Positions 1 through 10,938 of a stretch of 64,000 nt of DNA are shown here, piece by piece. How positions within the stretch are numbered: position 1 is the first letter of the stretch; each line of letters begins with the position of its first letter. Location: the NCBI RefSeq assembly GCF_015565955.1, contig NZ_CP064760.1:806001-870000 (forward strand). The letters are read 5' to 3'. This stretch comes from Microbacterium schleiferi. GTDB taxonomy: Bacteria; Actinomycetota; Actinomycetes; Actinomycetales; Microbacteriaceae. The notes under the pieces were generated by a model that was not told the DNA's origin, searched no databases, and saw nothing but the letters and a program-made list of their open reading frames with translations. The translations under genes were made by a program, and so were the position numbers.

Positions 1-44
1 GCGACGACAGGAAGAGTGGCCGTAGGGGCTCCGAAAGCCGTCAT
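1..44 (-). CDS. Start of an unidentified gene (partial)
   Basis: An ATG at 44 on the minus strand opens a frame that runs off the window edge (MTAFGAPTATLPVV). A TAGCGT box (53-58, minus strand) lies eight bases before it, which fits the short-leader or leaderless promoters seen elsewhere here. It follows the ligase-like gene on the same strand. The fragment is too short to identify. Confidence 0.35.
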   Translation of the reverse strand, partial: MTAFGAPTATLPVV

Positions 45-140
45 CGATCGCCACGCTAGCTGGCCGACATCACAGATCGGTCACAGACTCCCGAGCCTTC
101 GCCCCGAATCCACCGTGCCCGGGGCCGCAGGATGCCGTCC

Positions 141-1531
141 TCAGCTGACGCGCAGGAGCTCGCCGCGTTCGATCGCGAGTCGCTGCTCGGCGGGCCCCTC
201 GCCGATGTGCGGGGACTGTTTGATCTTGGATCCGAGCAGGATCATCAGCATCCATCCCCACCCCATGAGGGGTGCGGTCTCGGCGAGACCTTGCACGAGC
301 AGGACGGCTCCCGTGAGGGTTGGGAGGAGGGTGAGCGCCGAATACGGACGGTCGCCGCGCAGGTCCCAGCGCGGCCGGTCGACGGCGAAAAACCACGAGC
401 GCCAGACGAAAGCCAGATAGCTCAGTCCGAGAAGCACGACCCCGACGATGCCGAGTTGGAAGAGAACATCGACCCACACGCTATGTGCCTGCGTGACCTG
501 TCTGCCATCGAGCACGATCCAGTCCTGGAACGCGGGATCCCACGGTAGCCAAGGGGTCGCGAAGCCGCCGCCGACGGCGAGGTGGTTCCCGGCCCGGTCC
601 AGGACGGCGGTCCAGATGGCCTCCCGGTCGAGGAGGTCGGCCGTGCGGTCGAGCGCGGTGAACACAGGGACGCGCCAGATCCAGAGCGCGAGCGCGCCGG
701 CAGCGCCAATGACGGCATAGCCGACGTAGTAGCGCGTGCGCTCGCCGGGCTTGCGCGCGGTCCGCATCAGCAAGACGGTCGCGAGGACGAGCGCGACACC
801 GGCGGCGGCGATCCAGGCGGTGACGGATGCGGCGAGCACGAACGTCAGTGCCGACAGGCCGATCCACACCCGAGCATGACCCTGCGGGACTCGCGCGCTG
901 CGAATTCGAGGGCGAACACGATGACAGCCATGAGGGCGATCATTCCGAGGAGGTTCGGGTTGCCGATGACGCCGTCAATCCGAGCCCCCGCGAAGATTCC
1001 ACCGCTGATCCACTCGGCGGCGCCGGTGTCGGCACCCGTCTCAAAGCCCGCGGAGAGCGGGCCACCGACGATCCATGCCACGAGGATCTCCGCGGCGAGA
1101 GAGAGCCCGACAACCCAGCCCAGGGCGGAGCCGATCGCGCGGACGATCTCGCGCCAGGTCAAGACGCTCGCGATCGCGACACCCTGGAAGGTGGTAGCCA
1201 CCAGCAACAGCCAGGTGAGCACCGAGGTTTCGCGCCACGCCGACCATGCGATGGACAGTCCCGCCCACAGGACGAACGTTCCGGCGATCCAGGGAAGTCT
1301 GCGCCATTGGAACGGCGGGCGGATGATCGCGACCATGACCGCCGACGCGGCGACGATGACTCCGCCGACGATCGCGGCGATCGGAACGCCGAAACCGAGC
1401 ACCCAACCCGGGGCGGTGAAGGCGAAGAACAGGCTGAAGACCATCCAGCCGCGCAGCAGCAGGTGCCGGGTGCGCTCCCGCTCTGGAGCGACCGGAGGCG
1501 CCGAGGCGGGGTGACGGCTGAAGCGGGCCAT
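141..1531 (-). CDS. O-antigen ligase-like polytopic membrane protein (apparent frameshift)
   Basis: About 463 residues if repaired. Many hydrophobic segments and a late periplasmic region with an AHSVWVDVLFQLGIVG motif match the O-antigen ligase/polymerase (Wzy/WaaL) family, where a conserved His sits in the long outer loop. It would act in the membrane, joining or polymerising surface polysaccharide. The frame breaks in the CCC run at 868-870: the upstream part (845-1531) ends early and the downstream part (141-869) has no proper start. One added C restores a continuous protein. The substrate cannot be told. It is divergent from manA, which supplies mannose precursors for surface glycans. 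Confidence 0.7.
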
Positions 1532-1617
1532 GGTGCTCTCAGGGTAGCGCTCAGGGTGTGCCCGGCGCGGGGGAGCACGGGCACGGAGACGGGTGCGCCC
1601 CTCGGTACGCTGGTCGG

Positions 1618-2774
1618 GTGCTGGTTCCTCTCACGAACACGCCCCGCGACTACGCCTGGGGTCCACGACTCTGATCGCCGAGTTGGAGGGACGAAGCCCC
1701 TCCGGTTCTCCCGAGGCCGAGGTCTGGTTTGGTGATCACCCCGGTCATCCCGCGCGCGTCCCCGACGGCCGGGCTCTCGGTGACTGGCTCGCCTCGCCGG
1801 ACGCGCCCGAGGGGACGCCGGATCGGCTGCCGTATCTGCTGAAGATCCTCGCTGCGGGTTCGCCGCTGTCGATTCAGGCCCATCCGTCGAAGGCGCAGGC
1901 CGAGGGTGGGTTCGCGCGCGAGGAAGCTGCCGGAATTCCCCGGGATGCCGCGACGCGGACCTATCGAGACGCCAACCACAAGCCCGAGATCATCGTGGCC
2001 CTCAGTGACCGGTTCCTGGCACTGGCAGGGCTTCGAGACCTCGCCGCGACTCGGCGGCTCCTCGCCGTGATTGGGTCGGCGGCAGAGCCGCTCCAAGCGG
2101 TCCTGGACGAGCATCCGGATGACGCGGCAGCGCTCGCCGCCGCCCTGGCCTGGGTTCTCTCCCCGGCCGCCGAGCCGGCGGTGAGCGAGATCATCGCGGC
2201 AGCGACGGATGCAGCATCCGACGACTTCGTGGAAGAGCTGGCGCTCGTACGCCACCTGCAGAGTCACTATCCCGGCGACCCCGGGATCGTCGTCGCCATG
2301 CTCTTGAACCTCGTGATCCTTCGCCGCGGCCAGGGCGTGTTCGTGCCGGCGGGGGTGCTGCACGCCTATGTCGAAGGCCTCGGCGTCGAGATCATGGCCG
2401 CCAGCGACAATGTGCTGCGCGGTGGACTCACTCCGAAGCACATCGATGTGGCAGAGCTGACCGCGATCCTGGATCCCCGCCCGGGACCGGCGCCGGTGCT
2501 TGATCCCGCTGCGGCCGGTGTGCGGGTCTTCACGGGTGGCGTGCCTGATTTCCGCCTGACGCAGGTGTCGTCAGGCCCGGGCGCCGGTGTCGACATGCCC
2601 GTGAACGGTGTCGCGATCGCCGTCGCAACCTCCGGCGAGGTCGAGCTCACGGGAGCTGGCACCGGAAGCCGCTGCGCGCTGCGGCCCGGATCGGCTGTAC
2701 TCATCACCCCCGACGAGGGATCCGTCTCCGTCTCGGGTTCCGGTGAGGTCTTCGTCGCCGAGCCCGGACAGTAG
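1618..2774 (+). CDS. manA: Mannose-6-phosphate isomerase, class I (apparent frameshift)
   Basis: Interconverts fructose-6-phosphate and mannose-6-phosphate in the cytoplasm, feeding GDP-mannose and mannosylated lipids. Type I zinc isomerase features are present: SIQAHPSKAQA, NHKPE (metal site), PAGVLHAYVEG and a C-terminal cupin region. About 385 residues, normal for actinobacterial ManA. The GTG at 1618 gives the family N-terminus VLVPLTNTPRDYAWG, but the GGGG run at 1658-1661 is one G short, so the frame stops at TGA just after and the rest lies in another frame. A TACGCT box (1606-1611) sits six bases before the GTG, so the transcript is probably leaderless. Adjacent to whiB2 as in mycobacteria. 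Confidence 0.9.
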
Positions 2775-2845
2775 TTTTCCCCGCGACACGCCGAGAATTC
2801 CGCCAAGAAGGTTAAGGCGGCGATTGAGGGTTTACGATCTGCGAC

Positions 2846-2874
2846 TTGACCGCAGCGAACTACACCGGTGTAAT
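2846..2874 (+). promoter_or_regulatory. whiB2 promoter with palindromic operator
   Basis: TTGACC (2846-2851), 17 bases, then TGTAAT (2869-2874) forms a good housekeeping-type promoter before whiB2. A perfect 12-base palindrome TACACCGGTGTA (2861-2872) overlaps the -10 box, so a dimeric repressor bound there could block RNA polymerase. The binding protein is not known from the sequence. Confidence 0.6.
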
Positions 2875-2925
2875 TACTCCAACACGCTGACCGCGTGGGG
2901 GAGTTCTTGAGGTGGGGAGAACGAC

Positions 2926-3249
2926 ATGACGGCCTCGCAGTACCGCTCGGGCGTTCCGGACAACTGGTTCGTCGATCCGGTGCACCTCGGGGTGCCCGGT
3001 GTGCGTCGCATCGACCCGGAAGACGAGAACGCGCTCGCCTGGCAGACCGATGCGCTGTGCGCTCAGACCGACCCCGAGGCATTCTTCCCCGAGAAGGGCG
3101 GATCGACGCGGGACGCGAAGCGGATCTGCGGTTCGTGCGACGTGCGCGGCGAGTGCCTCGAATACGCGCTTCAGAACGACGAGCGGTTCGGGATCTGGGG
3201 CGGCCTCAGCGAGCGTGAGCGTCGCAAGCTGAAGCGCCGGGCAAGCTGA
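2926..3249 (+). CDS. whiB2: WhiB2-type iron-sulfur transcriptional regulator
   Basis: A 107-residue Wbl protein. The four Fe-S ligands are Cys45, Cys68, Cys71 and Cys77, followed by the GIWGG turn (89-93) and a basic tail RERRKLKRR that contacts DNA. WhiB2/WhmD/WhiB proteins work with the primary sigma factor and control septation and cell division in actinobacteria. The extended N-terminus ahead of the first Cys and the position beside manA match WhiB2 rather than WhiB1. The ATG at 2926 follows the GGTGGGGAGAACGAC region, which can serve as a ribosome binding site. A strong promoter with an operator lies at 2846-2874. Confidence 0.9.
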   Translation: MTASQYRSGVPDNWFVDPVHLGVPGVRRIDPEDENALAWQTDALCAQTDPEAFFPEKGGSTRDAKRICGSCDVRGECLEYALQNDERFGIWGGLSERERRKLKRRAS

Positions 3250-3348
3250 TCGGCTCCGACGAGCGCTCCGGCCGAGAACACGCCTCAGCCGGAAACGCCG
3301 GGCCCAAGCCGGGTGCGTCGGGGGACGCAACCATAGGCTGACGGCGTC

Positions 3349-6346
3349 ATGCCCGGCACAGTTCACGCGATCGTCGTCGTGCGCCCCGACGGTCGCACGT
3401 CCGCGGCGTACCACCTGCGTCGCACATTCGCGTCGCTGGCAGCGGGATCTCGTCGCCCGGATGCCGTGACTCTGGTGGTGTGCGGCACCGACCCCGCCGT
3501 CGAGGACGCACTTGAGCCGGGCAGTCTGCCTGACCCCACGGTCGACGGACGCGGCGTGCGCGTCATCCGACTCGGGCGTCGGACGCGGTTCGCGGCAGCG
3601 GTCGCCCGGGCCGCCCTCGACCCCGATGCGCAGGGAGGCTTGGACGCCGACGCCGACCTCCTGTGGCTGCTCGCGCAAGACACCGCACCCGAACCGGAGG
3701 CGCTGGCCCGGCTCGCGGGGCAGCTGGAGCTCTCACCCACGCTCGCGTTCGTGGCGCCCAAGCTCGTCCGTGTCGACCGCCCCGAGCGGATCGTGTCGCT
3801 GGGTGTGAGCATGACCCGCACCGGCGCCTCGGTCGAACTCGCCGCGGGTGACCTCGATCAGGGCCAGCGCGATGGCATCACCGATGTGCTGGGCTCCGAC
3901 ATCCGTGCCGTGCTCGTGCGCGGGTCGGTGTTCCGCGCGCTGCGAGGGCTCGACCCGGCGCTGCGCGATGCCGACGAGGGCCTCGACCTCGCGGTTGCGG
4001 CGCGCCTCATGGGAGGACGCGTCTCCCTCGTCCCGGCCACCCGCGTCGCCGTTTCCGGCGATGGTGTTGCGGGGCTGCCCTTCGCCGACACCGGTCGCCG
4101 GCGCCGCATGATCATTGCCCGTCACCGGGCTGCGCACCTTCATCGGCGCCTGACGGCCAGTCATCCGCTGCTGCTGATCCCGGTGTGGCTGTCCCTGCCG
4201 TTTGTCGCCCTCGGTCGCACGATCGCGCAGCTGGTGAGGAAAGACCCGGGCAGGATCACCGGGGAGTGGGCTGCCACGATTCTTGCGATGGTGCGCCTTG
4301 CGGCGATCGCGCGCGGCCGGCGCCGCCTGCGCCGCCATCGCACGGTGCCGTGGTCGCGGATCGCCCCCTTCGCGTCTCGACAGCGCTGGCCCGGGAGCGC
4401 GCCGCCGAACCCGAGGAACCCGCGCCCGATTCGCTTCCCCGCGGCGAACTTCACTTCTTCGGCGGTGGCGGGGCCTGGCTCGTTTTGGCGATGGCCGCCG
4501 TCTCGCTTGCCGTGTTCCCCGCGCTGTTGGCGTGGCCGGCGCTCGGCGGTGGCGCCCTGCAGCCGTTGCGCGACACTGTCGCGGGTCTGTGGGCGGATGC
4601 TGCCTACGGACTGCGACCGACCGGATGGAACGTGTCAGGCCCCGCGGACCCATTCGCGGCGATCGTCGCGGTGGTCGGCTCGCTCTGGCCCTTCTCGCCG
4701 AGCCGCGCGCTCGTGCTGGTGTGGTTGGCTGCGCTCCCGCTCGCAGCGCTCGGCGGGTGGTTCGCGGCGACGCGAATCACCGACCGACCGGTGCTGCGCA
4801 TCACGGCGGGCGTCGCGTGGGCGCTGGCACCGACCTTCCTGGTCGCGCTGACCGAGGGTGTCCCGACCGGCGTGATCGTCCATCTCCTGCTGCCCTGGCT
4901 GGTCTTCGCCGGTGCTGTCGCCCATCGCTCGTGGGTCCCGGCAGCTGCCGCATCCCTCCTGGCAGCGGCGGTCATCGCCGCAGCCCGTCGCTGGCCCCTG
5001 CGCTGGCGGTGGTTCTGATCGCCGGACTGGTCGCCGCTGGCGTACGCCGTTCCGGGGCGAGCCTGGCACGGATGCTGTGGGTCCCGGTTCCGACGATCGT
5101 GATGTTCGTTCCCGTGGCGTGGGCGCAGGTTCAGGCCGGGAATCCGTGGGGGCTCCTCGCTGACCCTGGCGCTCCGATCAGCGGACTCGCGCCGGCAACG
5201 GCGTCGGGTGCCCGCCTGTGGGTGGCTCTCGGTTTTCCCGCCTCAAGCGGCGCCGGATGGGCAGAGCTTCTTCCCGCACTTCCCCTGTGGGGGCCCGCGC
5301 TCCTGCTGGTCCCGATCGGCCTGCTGGCGGTGTCGGCAGCCGCGATGCCGCGATGGCCGGTTGGGCTTGCCCACCTTGCCCTGATCGTCCTCGGCGTGGC
5401 CACAGCCGTCGCCGCCACCGCCGTGGCCGTGCGCTTCGATGGCGCGAGCGCCCTCGGTCTGTGGCCCGGTGCCGGACTCAGCCTCGCGTGGTGGGGCATC
5501 GTGGGTGCTGCGACGCTGACGCTCGACCAGATCGGCCGGGCCGAGATGCTTCGGTACCGACGGCGGGCCGGGGCTGCGTCGGCATCCGCGGCCGTGGTCT
5601 GCATGGTGACTCTGGTGGCCCTCGCCGTCCCCGCGCTCACCGCTCCGGCCCGTGACGCAACCGCGCTCACCAACGGACCGACCAGCACGCTGCCGGCCTA
5701 CGTCGAAGCCGACAGCGGTGGCGAAACCGCGACAGGCACGATCGTCCTCACCCCCGAAGCTGACGGGAGCCTGGCCGCGCGCGTGGTGTGGGGCGGCAGC
5801 GAGACGCTCGGCGCCCACAGCACCGTGCTCGAGACCCGGCGGGCGATGGATGACGCGTCCTCCGCGCTCGCCGCCACGGCTGCGGCCCTCGTGACCTCGA
5901 CCTCTCCCGACGCGGTGCTCGCACTGGGTGAGCAGGGAATCGCGTTCGTACTGCTCGCGCCCGGTGCCGACGCTCCGGCGGCGGAGGTGCTGGGGCGGGA
6001 GTCATCCACGGCACTCGATCAGCGCGATGATCTCGACGCCGTCGGCACCACCGAGCGCGGCGAGCTCTGGCGGGTCACATCCGACATCGCCGCGCGACCG
6101 AGCGCTGAGGGTTCGGCGACGGGTATCGCGCTGCAGATCCTCCAACTCGCCGTCATCGTGATCGCCCTGCTGCTTGCTGCACCGACGGGGCGCAGCCGGG
6201 CCCGAGCGAGGCAACATCCGCGCATCGTCGGCCTGACTGCGTCCGAACGGGCGACGGATGCCGGCCGCGCCAGCCGCCTCGATGACGACGGTGCACACGA
6301 GGCTCAGGCCCTGCCCAGCGAGCCCCGCGGGGAGGAGGCGACATGA
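3349..6346 (+). CDS. Large membrane glycosyltransferase, family 2 (two apparent frameshifts)
   Basis: About 999 residues if repaired. Residues about 1-250 look like a GT2 (GT-A) domain: the N-terminus HAIVVVRPDGR, DLLWLLAQDTAP in the position of the DxD motif, and a later DADEGLDLAVAARL segment. The remainder is a polytopic membrane region with a C-terminal soluble stretch and one last membrane segment before a polar tail. Frame breaks sit in CCCCC at 4374-4378 and CCC at 4984-4986; one added C at each gives a continuous reading frame. It overlaps the DUF5719 gene by ATGA. Proteins of this layout next to whiB2 are usual in Microbacteriaceae and probably add sugars to an exported cell-wall glycan or glycolipid; the acceptor is unknown. 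Confidence 0.75.
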
Positions 6347-7713
6347 CCGCAACGCCCTCGAGCTGGATACGCCCCCTCTTCGGCGCCCTTGCGGGAGCCG
6401 GCGTCATCGCCGCCATCGCCGTGCTGCCGACCATCGACCTTCCCACGGTCGCGCCCGAACCGGCATCCGTGGCCATCGCGCCACCCTCAGCCGGACAGAC
6501 CCTCGTGTGCACGGGTGCTCTTCTCGCCACCGCTCGGGACTCCACCGCCGTGAGCTCGATCACGGTGGCAGCACCCCAAGCTGTCGCGACCGCGGGGGAG
6601 AGCGCCCTCGACCGCGGCGAGCTGACCTCGGACGCGGAGGGTGCGGCGCCCCTCGTTCTTCGCTCGGCGCCCGGGTCGGAGCCGTTCGCCGCGGCGGGCT
6701 CTGCGACCGTGGGCGACCCCGACCTTGCGGGATACAGCGCGTCGTCATGCCGCCTCCCGCTTCTGGATTCGTGGCTTGTCGCCGGCGCGGGCACGACAGG
6801 GGCCGCGGACCTGGTCGTGCTGTCGAACCCGGGCGAAGTGGCCGCGACGATCACACTCACGGTGTACGGCGCATCCGGGGGTGACGTCCCTCCCGGCGGC
6901 GAGGACATCGTCGTCCGCGCGGGCGCGCAGCGCATCATTCCGGTTGCGGGCATCGCGCGTGGTGAAGAGAGCCTCGTCATCCACGTACAGGCGACGGGCG
7001 CTCCTGTCGCGGCAACCCTGCAGTCGAGCATCACCCGGGTCCTCGAGCCCGGTGGGGTGGACCAGGCCGGCGCCCTCAGCGAGCTCGCGACGCGGCAGAC
7101 GATTGTGGGTGTCACCGTCACCGAGGGGGCGCTCGGCACGGGGACGGGCCTTGCCGGGACGATGGTGCGGCTGCTCTCGCCGGATGCGGATACCGAGGCA
7201 ACGATCGGGGTGCGCGCGATCGGTGCTGCCACGCCGGTCATCGATCCGGTGACGGTGCAGCTGCAGGCGGGTATCCCCGCGGCCGTCGAGATGCCGAGCG
7301 TGCCGGTAGGGGCCTACACCGTGGATGTCCAGGCCAGCGCTCCGGTCGCGGCAGCGGTGTGGCAGACCACGGGCTTCGGTGCGGCATCCGACTTCGCGTG
7401 GTACCAGCCGTCTCCCTCGATCGACGCCGCGGCGGTGATCGCCGTACCGAGCGGCCCCGGCCCGGTCCTGACGATCGCGAACCCGAGCACCGCGGATGTG
7501 ACAGTCGAGCTCGCCGAGCCGGGGGCGGAGGCGGTCCCGGTTGCCGTGGCCGCCGGAACGAGCGTGCAGGTCCCTGTGCGGGCCTCGACCTCGTACCAGC
7601 TCACCGGAGGTCCGGTGCTGGCGAGCGTCGGCTACGTCGGCGCGGGCGCTCTCGGCGCCTTCCCGGTCTGGCCGTCAACCGCCGGTCAGGAACCGATCGT
7701 CGTCTACCCCTGA
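6343..7713 (+). CDS. DUF5719 family exported protein
   Basis: A 456-residue protein with an N-terminal membrane anchor or signal segment (about residues 10-30) and an outer region of repeated beta-rich modules, seen in recurrent patterns such as LVVLSNPGEVAATITLTVYG, VTVQLQAGIPAAVEMPSV and LTIANPSTADVTVEL. This matches the DUF5719 family of actinobacteria, which has no proven function. The start overlaps the glycosyltransferase stop by four bases, so the two are translationally coupled and probably work together at the cell envelope. The modules may bind glycan; that is inference. Confidence 0.75.
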   Translation: MTATPSSWIRPLFGALAGAGVIAAIAVLPTIDLPTVAPEPASVAIAPPSAGQTLVCTGALLATARDSTAVSSITVAAPQAVATAGESALDRGELTSDAEGAAPLVLRSAPGSEPFAAAGSATVGDPDLAGYSASSCRLPLLDSWLVAGAGTTGAADLVVLSNPGEVAATITLTVYGASGGDVPPGGEDIVVRAGAQRIIPVAGIARGEESLVIHVQATGAPVAATLQSSITRVLEPGGVDQAGALSELATRQTIVGVTVTEGALGTGTGLAGTMVRLLSPDADTEATIGVRAIGAATPVIDPVTVQLQAGIPAAVEMPSVPVGAYTVDVQASAPVAAAVWQTTGFGAASDFAWYQPSPSIDAAAVIAVPSGPGPVLTIANPSTADVTVELAEPGAEAVPVAVAAGTSVQVPVRASTSYQLTGGPVLASVGYVGAGALGAFPVWPSTAGQEPIVVYP

Positions 7714-7763
7714 GTAGCCCTCCCCGGCGCCATCGACCCAGAGTCGTCAAGCCCGGAGCGGCC

Positions 7764-8203
7764 TCAGAAGTAGCGGAAGCGGTCTGGACCCAGATCCCAG
7801 GGATCCTTACCCAGGTACTGCGCCGCAGCCCGGAAGACGGCACCTTCGATCATCATCCGGCGGTGCAGGTCGTCATTGCGGTGGAGGTGCGACAAGCGTT
7901 CGAGCGGTACCCGGTACAGGATGATGCGCTTGTGCTCTGCCAGCACCGCCCACCGGGGGATGCCGTCGGCATCCGTCGCGGGGGCATATCGCCGATCTCG
8001 AAACTGACCTCGCGGAGCTCCTCCCACGCGGAGCGCAGGAACTCGGCGGCCGTACCGACGGTGAGATCAAACCGATCGATGCGTGTGTCCAGGGGCGGGA
8101 GCGGCGGCCGAACGACCGGGCTGCGCCCGACGCGTCCGTGACGCCCGTGACGTGCGGGACGCCGGGATCTCGCCGGGGCGGAGCGGGAGCGTCGCCAGGC
8201 CAT
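7764..8203 (-). CDS. Metallopeptidase-family protein next to DUF3499 (apparent frameshift)
   Basis: About 146 residues if repaired, resembling the Rv3259 type of the zincin-like family. Conserved pieces are a basic N-terminus, EVSFEIGDMPP, RIILYRVPLERL and a C-terminal helix ending in DPWDLGPDRF. The helix where related proteins carry HExxH reads MMIEGAVFRAAAQYLG here, without the two His, so peptidase activity is doubtful. The frame breaks in GGGGG at 7980-7984; one added base joins both halves. The minus-strand box TAGGAT (8210-8215) lies exactly six bases before the ATG at 8203, so the message is probably leaderless. It is divergent from the DUF3499 gene, as is usual. Confidence 0.7.
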
Positions 8204-8368
8204 GCGCCCATCCTAGGTCCGCCCCGTGCCGCCCGGGACATCCGGTCTTCTCGATCTCCCGGGTAGCGGCCCCGCGGCGTCCGTCGAGCGAGCGGCAACG
8301 AGGACGGCTCCGCAGGCAGCCCGCGTGGCGGCGGGCGACGGCGAGGTCGTGCGGGTACCGTGACGGTG

Positions 8369-8575
8369 ATGCGTGAACGGTTGTGCTCCAAGATCGCGTG
8401 CGCGCGGGAGGCCGTCGCCACGCTCACCTACGACTACGGGGACCAGATGGCGGTGCTGGGTCCGCTCGGCCCGGAGGCCGTCATCCACGCGCACGATCTG
8501 TGCAGCATCCATACCGAACGCCTCGCCATGCCGCGAGGCTGGGTGGTCGTCCGTCACGAGACCCTGCGGGCCTGA
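8369..8575 (+). CDS. DUF3499 small cysteine-containing protein
   Basis: A 68-residue protein beginning MRERLCSKIACAREAV, with a second Cys/His group at HAHDLCSIHTERL and a terminal PRGWVVVRHE. This is the DUF3499 family, found beside the metallopeptidase-like gene across actinobacteria; function unknown. The CxxxxC and HxxxxCxxH arrangement suggests a small metal-binding (zinc ribbon) protein. A GTG at 8360 could also be the start; the ATG at 8369 gives the usual family N-terminus. Confidence 0.8.
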   Translation: MRERLCSKIACAREAVATLTYDYGDQMAVLGPLGPEAVIHAHDLCSIHTERLAMPRGWVVVRHETLRA

Positions 8576-8620
8576 CGGAGCGCTGACTCGGCCCCTCGCC
8601 GGCGTGGGAGAATGGCGGGC

Positions 8621-10080
8621 ATGTCGACCCCCACGATCGCCGCGCTTGACTATGCCGTCGCCGACCTTGCCTTTGCCGAGGCGGGACGCCACCAGATCCG
8701 CCTCGCCGAGAACGAGATGCCGGGCCTGATGGCCCTGCGCGAGGAATTCGGTCCCCATCAGCCGCTCCGGGGCGCGCGAATCGCGGGGTCCCTGCACATG
8801 ACGGTGCAAACTGCTGTGCTCATCGAGACGCTCGTGGCCCTCGGAGCCCGGGTGCGATGGGCCAGCTGCAACATCTTCTCGACCCAGAACGAAGCCGCGG
8901 CTGCTGTCGTGGTCGGCCCCACCGGCACCGTCGACCGGCCGCAGGGGTTCCGGTCTTCGCCTGGAAGGGCGAGACCCTCGCAGAGTACTGGGACTGCACG
9001 GACCGGATCTTCGACTGGTCAGGGGAGGGCTTCGACGGCCCGAACCTCATCCTCGACGACGGCGGCGATGCAACACTCCTCGTCCACAAGGGCGTCGCGT
9101 TCGAGAAGGCGGGCGCCGTACCGGATGCCGCGCCCGGCGATTCGACCGAATACGGCGTCGTCCTCGAGGTGCTGCGACGCTCGCTTGCCCGCGACCCCGA
9201 GCGCTTCACCCGGATGGTTCGGGGCTTGGCCGGGGTGACGGAGGAGACCACGACCGGTGTCCACCGGCTCTATGAGCTGGCGCGCGATGGGCAGCTGCTG
9301 TTTCCCGCGATCAACGTGAACGATTCGGTCACCAAGTCCAAGTTCGACAACAAGTACGGCATCCGTCATTCCCTCCCCGACGGCCTCAATCGTGCGACCG
9401 ATGCCCTCATCGGCGGAAAGGTCGCGTTCGTCGCCGGCTACGGCGACGTTGGCAAGGGCGCTGCCGAGGCGCTGCGCGGCCAGGGGGCTCGCGTGATCGT
9501 CAGCGAAATCGACCCGATCTGCGCTCTGCAAGCCGCCATGGACGGCTTCCAGGTCGCGCGGCTCGAGGACGTGATCGGTCAGGTCGACATCCTCATCACG
9601 GGAACCGGCAACCGCAACGTCGTCACTGTCGAGCACCTCCTCGCGATGAAGCACCTCGCGATCGTCGCGAACGTCGGACACTTCGACAACGAGATCGACA
9701 TGGCGGGGCTCGAGAGCCTGGCCGGTGCCGAGCGGGTGGAGATCAAGCCGCAGGTGCACGAGTGGCGACTTCCCACCGGTCGCAGTGTGCTCGTGCTCAG
9801 CGAGGGACGACTCATGAACCTCGGGAACGCGACGGGTCACCCCTCGTTCGTGATGAGCGCCTCGTTCACCAACCAGGTCCTCGCCCAGATCGAGTTGTGG
9901 ACGCACGGCGAGAACTACCCGCTCGGTGTCGCGACGCTTCCGAAGGCGCTCGATGAGAAGGTCGCGCGCCTGCACCTTCCCGCGCTCGGCGTGCAGCTGA
10001 CCGAACTCTCCACCGATCAGGCTGACTACATCGGTGTCCCGGTCGATGGCCCCTACAAGCTCGAGCACTACCGCTACTGA
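8621..10080 (+). CDS. ahcY: Adenosylhomocysteinase (apparent frameshift)
   Basis: Hydrolyses S-adenosylhomocysteine to adenosine and homocysteine, closing the methylation cycle; it links to metX/metY at the right end of the window. About 486 residues if repaired, normal for the long NAD-dependent form. Seen: the substrate domain with [15 protein letters not shown] and [29 protein letters not shown] (contains the catalytic Lys/Asp region), the NAD-binding GYGDVGKG, and the C-terminal KLEHYRY that reaches into the partner subunit. The GGGG run at 8944-8947 is one G short; adding it turns QGFRSS into [11 protein letters not shown]. The ATG at 8621 gives the family start MSTPT. It overlaps the convergent RDD gene by seven bases. 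Confidence 0.93.
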
Positions 10081-10922
10081 CGCGCCGTCCGGATCGTCGC
10101 CGTATCGGCATCGCCCGCTGTCAGGGTAGCGAGGCGTTCGTTCTGCAGCGCCAGCGCTCTGCCTTCTCGCTCGCGTCGGAGGGTGGCAACGCCACGCAGC
10201 AGTGTCTCCGGGTCGACCGGGGGGACGGGGGAGACGTGCGGAGCGACCTCGCTGGCAAGCGCCCCGGCCAGTCGTGCCCGAGCGCGCGGATCGAGGAATG
10301 CCGCCTGGTGAACGAACTGAGAAACGCGCCGCGCGAGCCGGTCGGGCATGCGGCCAACGTCAGCAACCGTGGCCCAGCTCGCGAGCTCGGGAGGCAGCTC
10401 GACGGGGCGCGGCTGGAGTTTCGGGGCGCGTGAGCGCTCGCAGTACGTTCCGGCGACCAGGTCGCCGAGGCGCTGCGTCCGCGGCGTGAACGCGCCGACG
10501 ATCGCGGCTACCGCACCGACCGTCAGCCAGATCTCCAGCACACCGATGAACGCGCGGATGAATGCGTGACGGAACCCGGCTGCACCGCCGTCGACGCGGA
10601 CGATGCGGCCGCCCACGGCCCATCGGCCGAGGCTCGATCCGCCGCTGAGTGTCTCGACGAGCGCAGGCAGGAGCACCAGGACGGTGACCACGGTGGTGAT
10701 TCCGAGGATCGGTGCCGCCGCGGCGTCCACCAACGCGCCTCCCAGCGCCCAGCTGGCTACGACAGCGAGCACGATCAACAGCACGACCGACGCGACCACA
10801 TCGATCAGGCAGCCCAGGGCGCGCTGGAAGAAGCTCAGGGGCTGGATGTCGAGAGCGACAGCCTCGCCGGTGAGCACTTCGTCCTGACGGATCTCTACCG
10901 TCACCGGGTGCTCAGAGGCCAT
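10074..10922 (-). CDS. RDD family membrane protein
   Basis: A 282-residue protein. The RDD domain begins near residue 30 ([15 protein letters not shown]), carrying the Arg and Asp of the first membrane helix, and continues through [15 protein letters not shown] and [16 protein letters not shown]. There are about four membrane helices and a soluble C-terminal half of some 110 residues with charged helices. RDD proteins are poorly defined; some act as sodium-proton antiporters or transport helpers. It is divergent from a SpoIIM-like gene whose start is only 16 bases away, and this pair is commonly kept together. Confidence 0.8.
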   Translation of the reverse strand: MASEHPVTVEIRQDEVLTGEAVALDIQPLSFFQRALGCLIDVVASVVLLIVLAVVASWALGGALVDAAAAPILGITTVVTVLVLLPALVETLSGGSSLGRWAVGGRIVRVDGGAAGFRHAFIRAFIGVLEIWLTVGAVAAIVGAFTPRTQRLGDLVAGTYCERSRAPKLQPRPVELPPELASWATVADVGRMPDRLARRVSQFVHQAAFLDPRARARLAGALASEVAPHVSPVPPVDPETLLRGVATLRREREGRALALQNERLATLTAGDADTATIRTARQ

Positions 10923-10938
10923 GGGTACAGTAAAGCAA

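Noticed and set aside
5..420. Plus-strand frames in the first kilobase
   Set aside because: They oppose the ligase-like gene, whose membrane-protein translation is convincing, and they lack any recognisable sequence.
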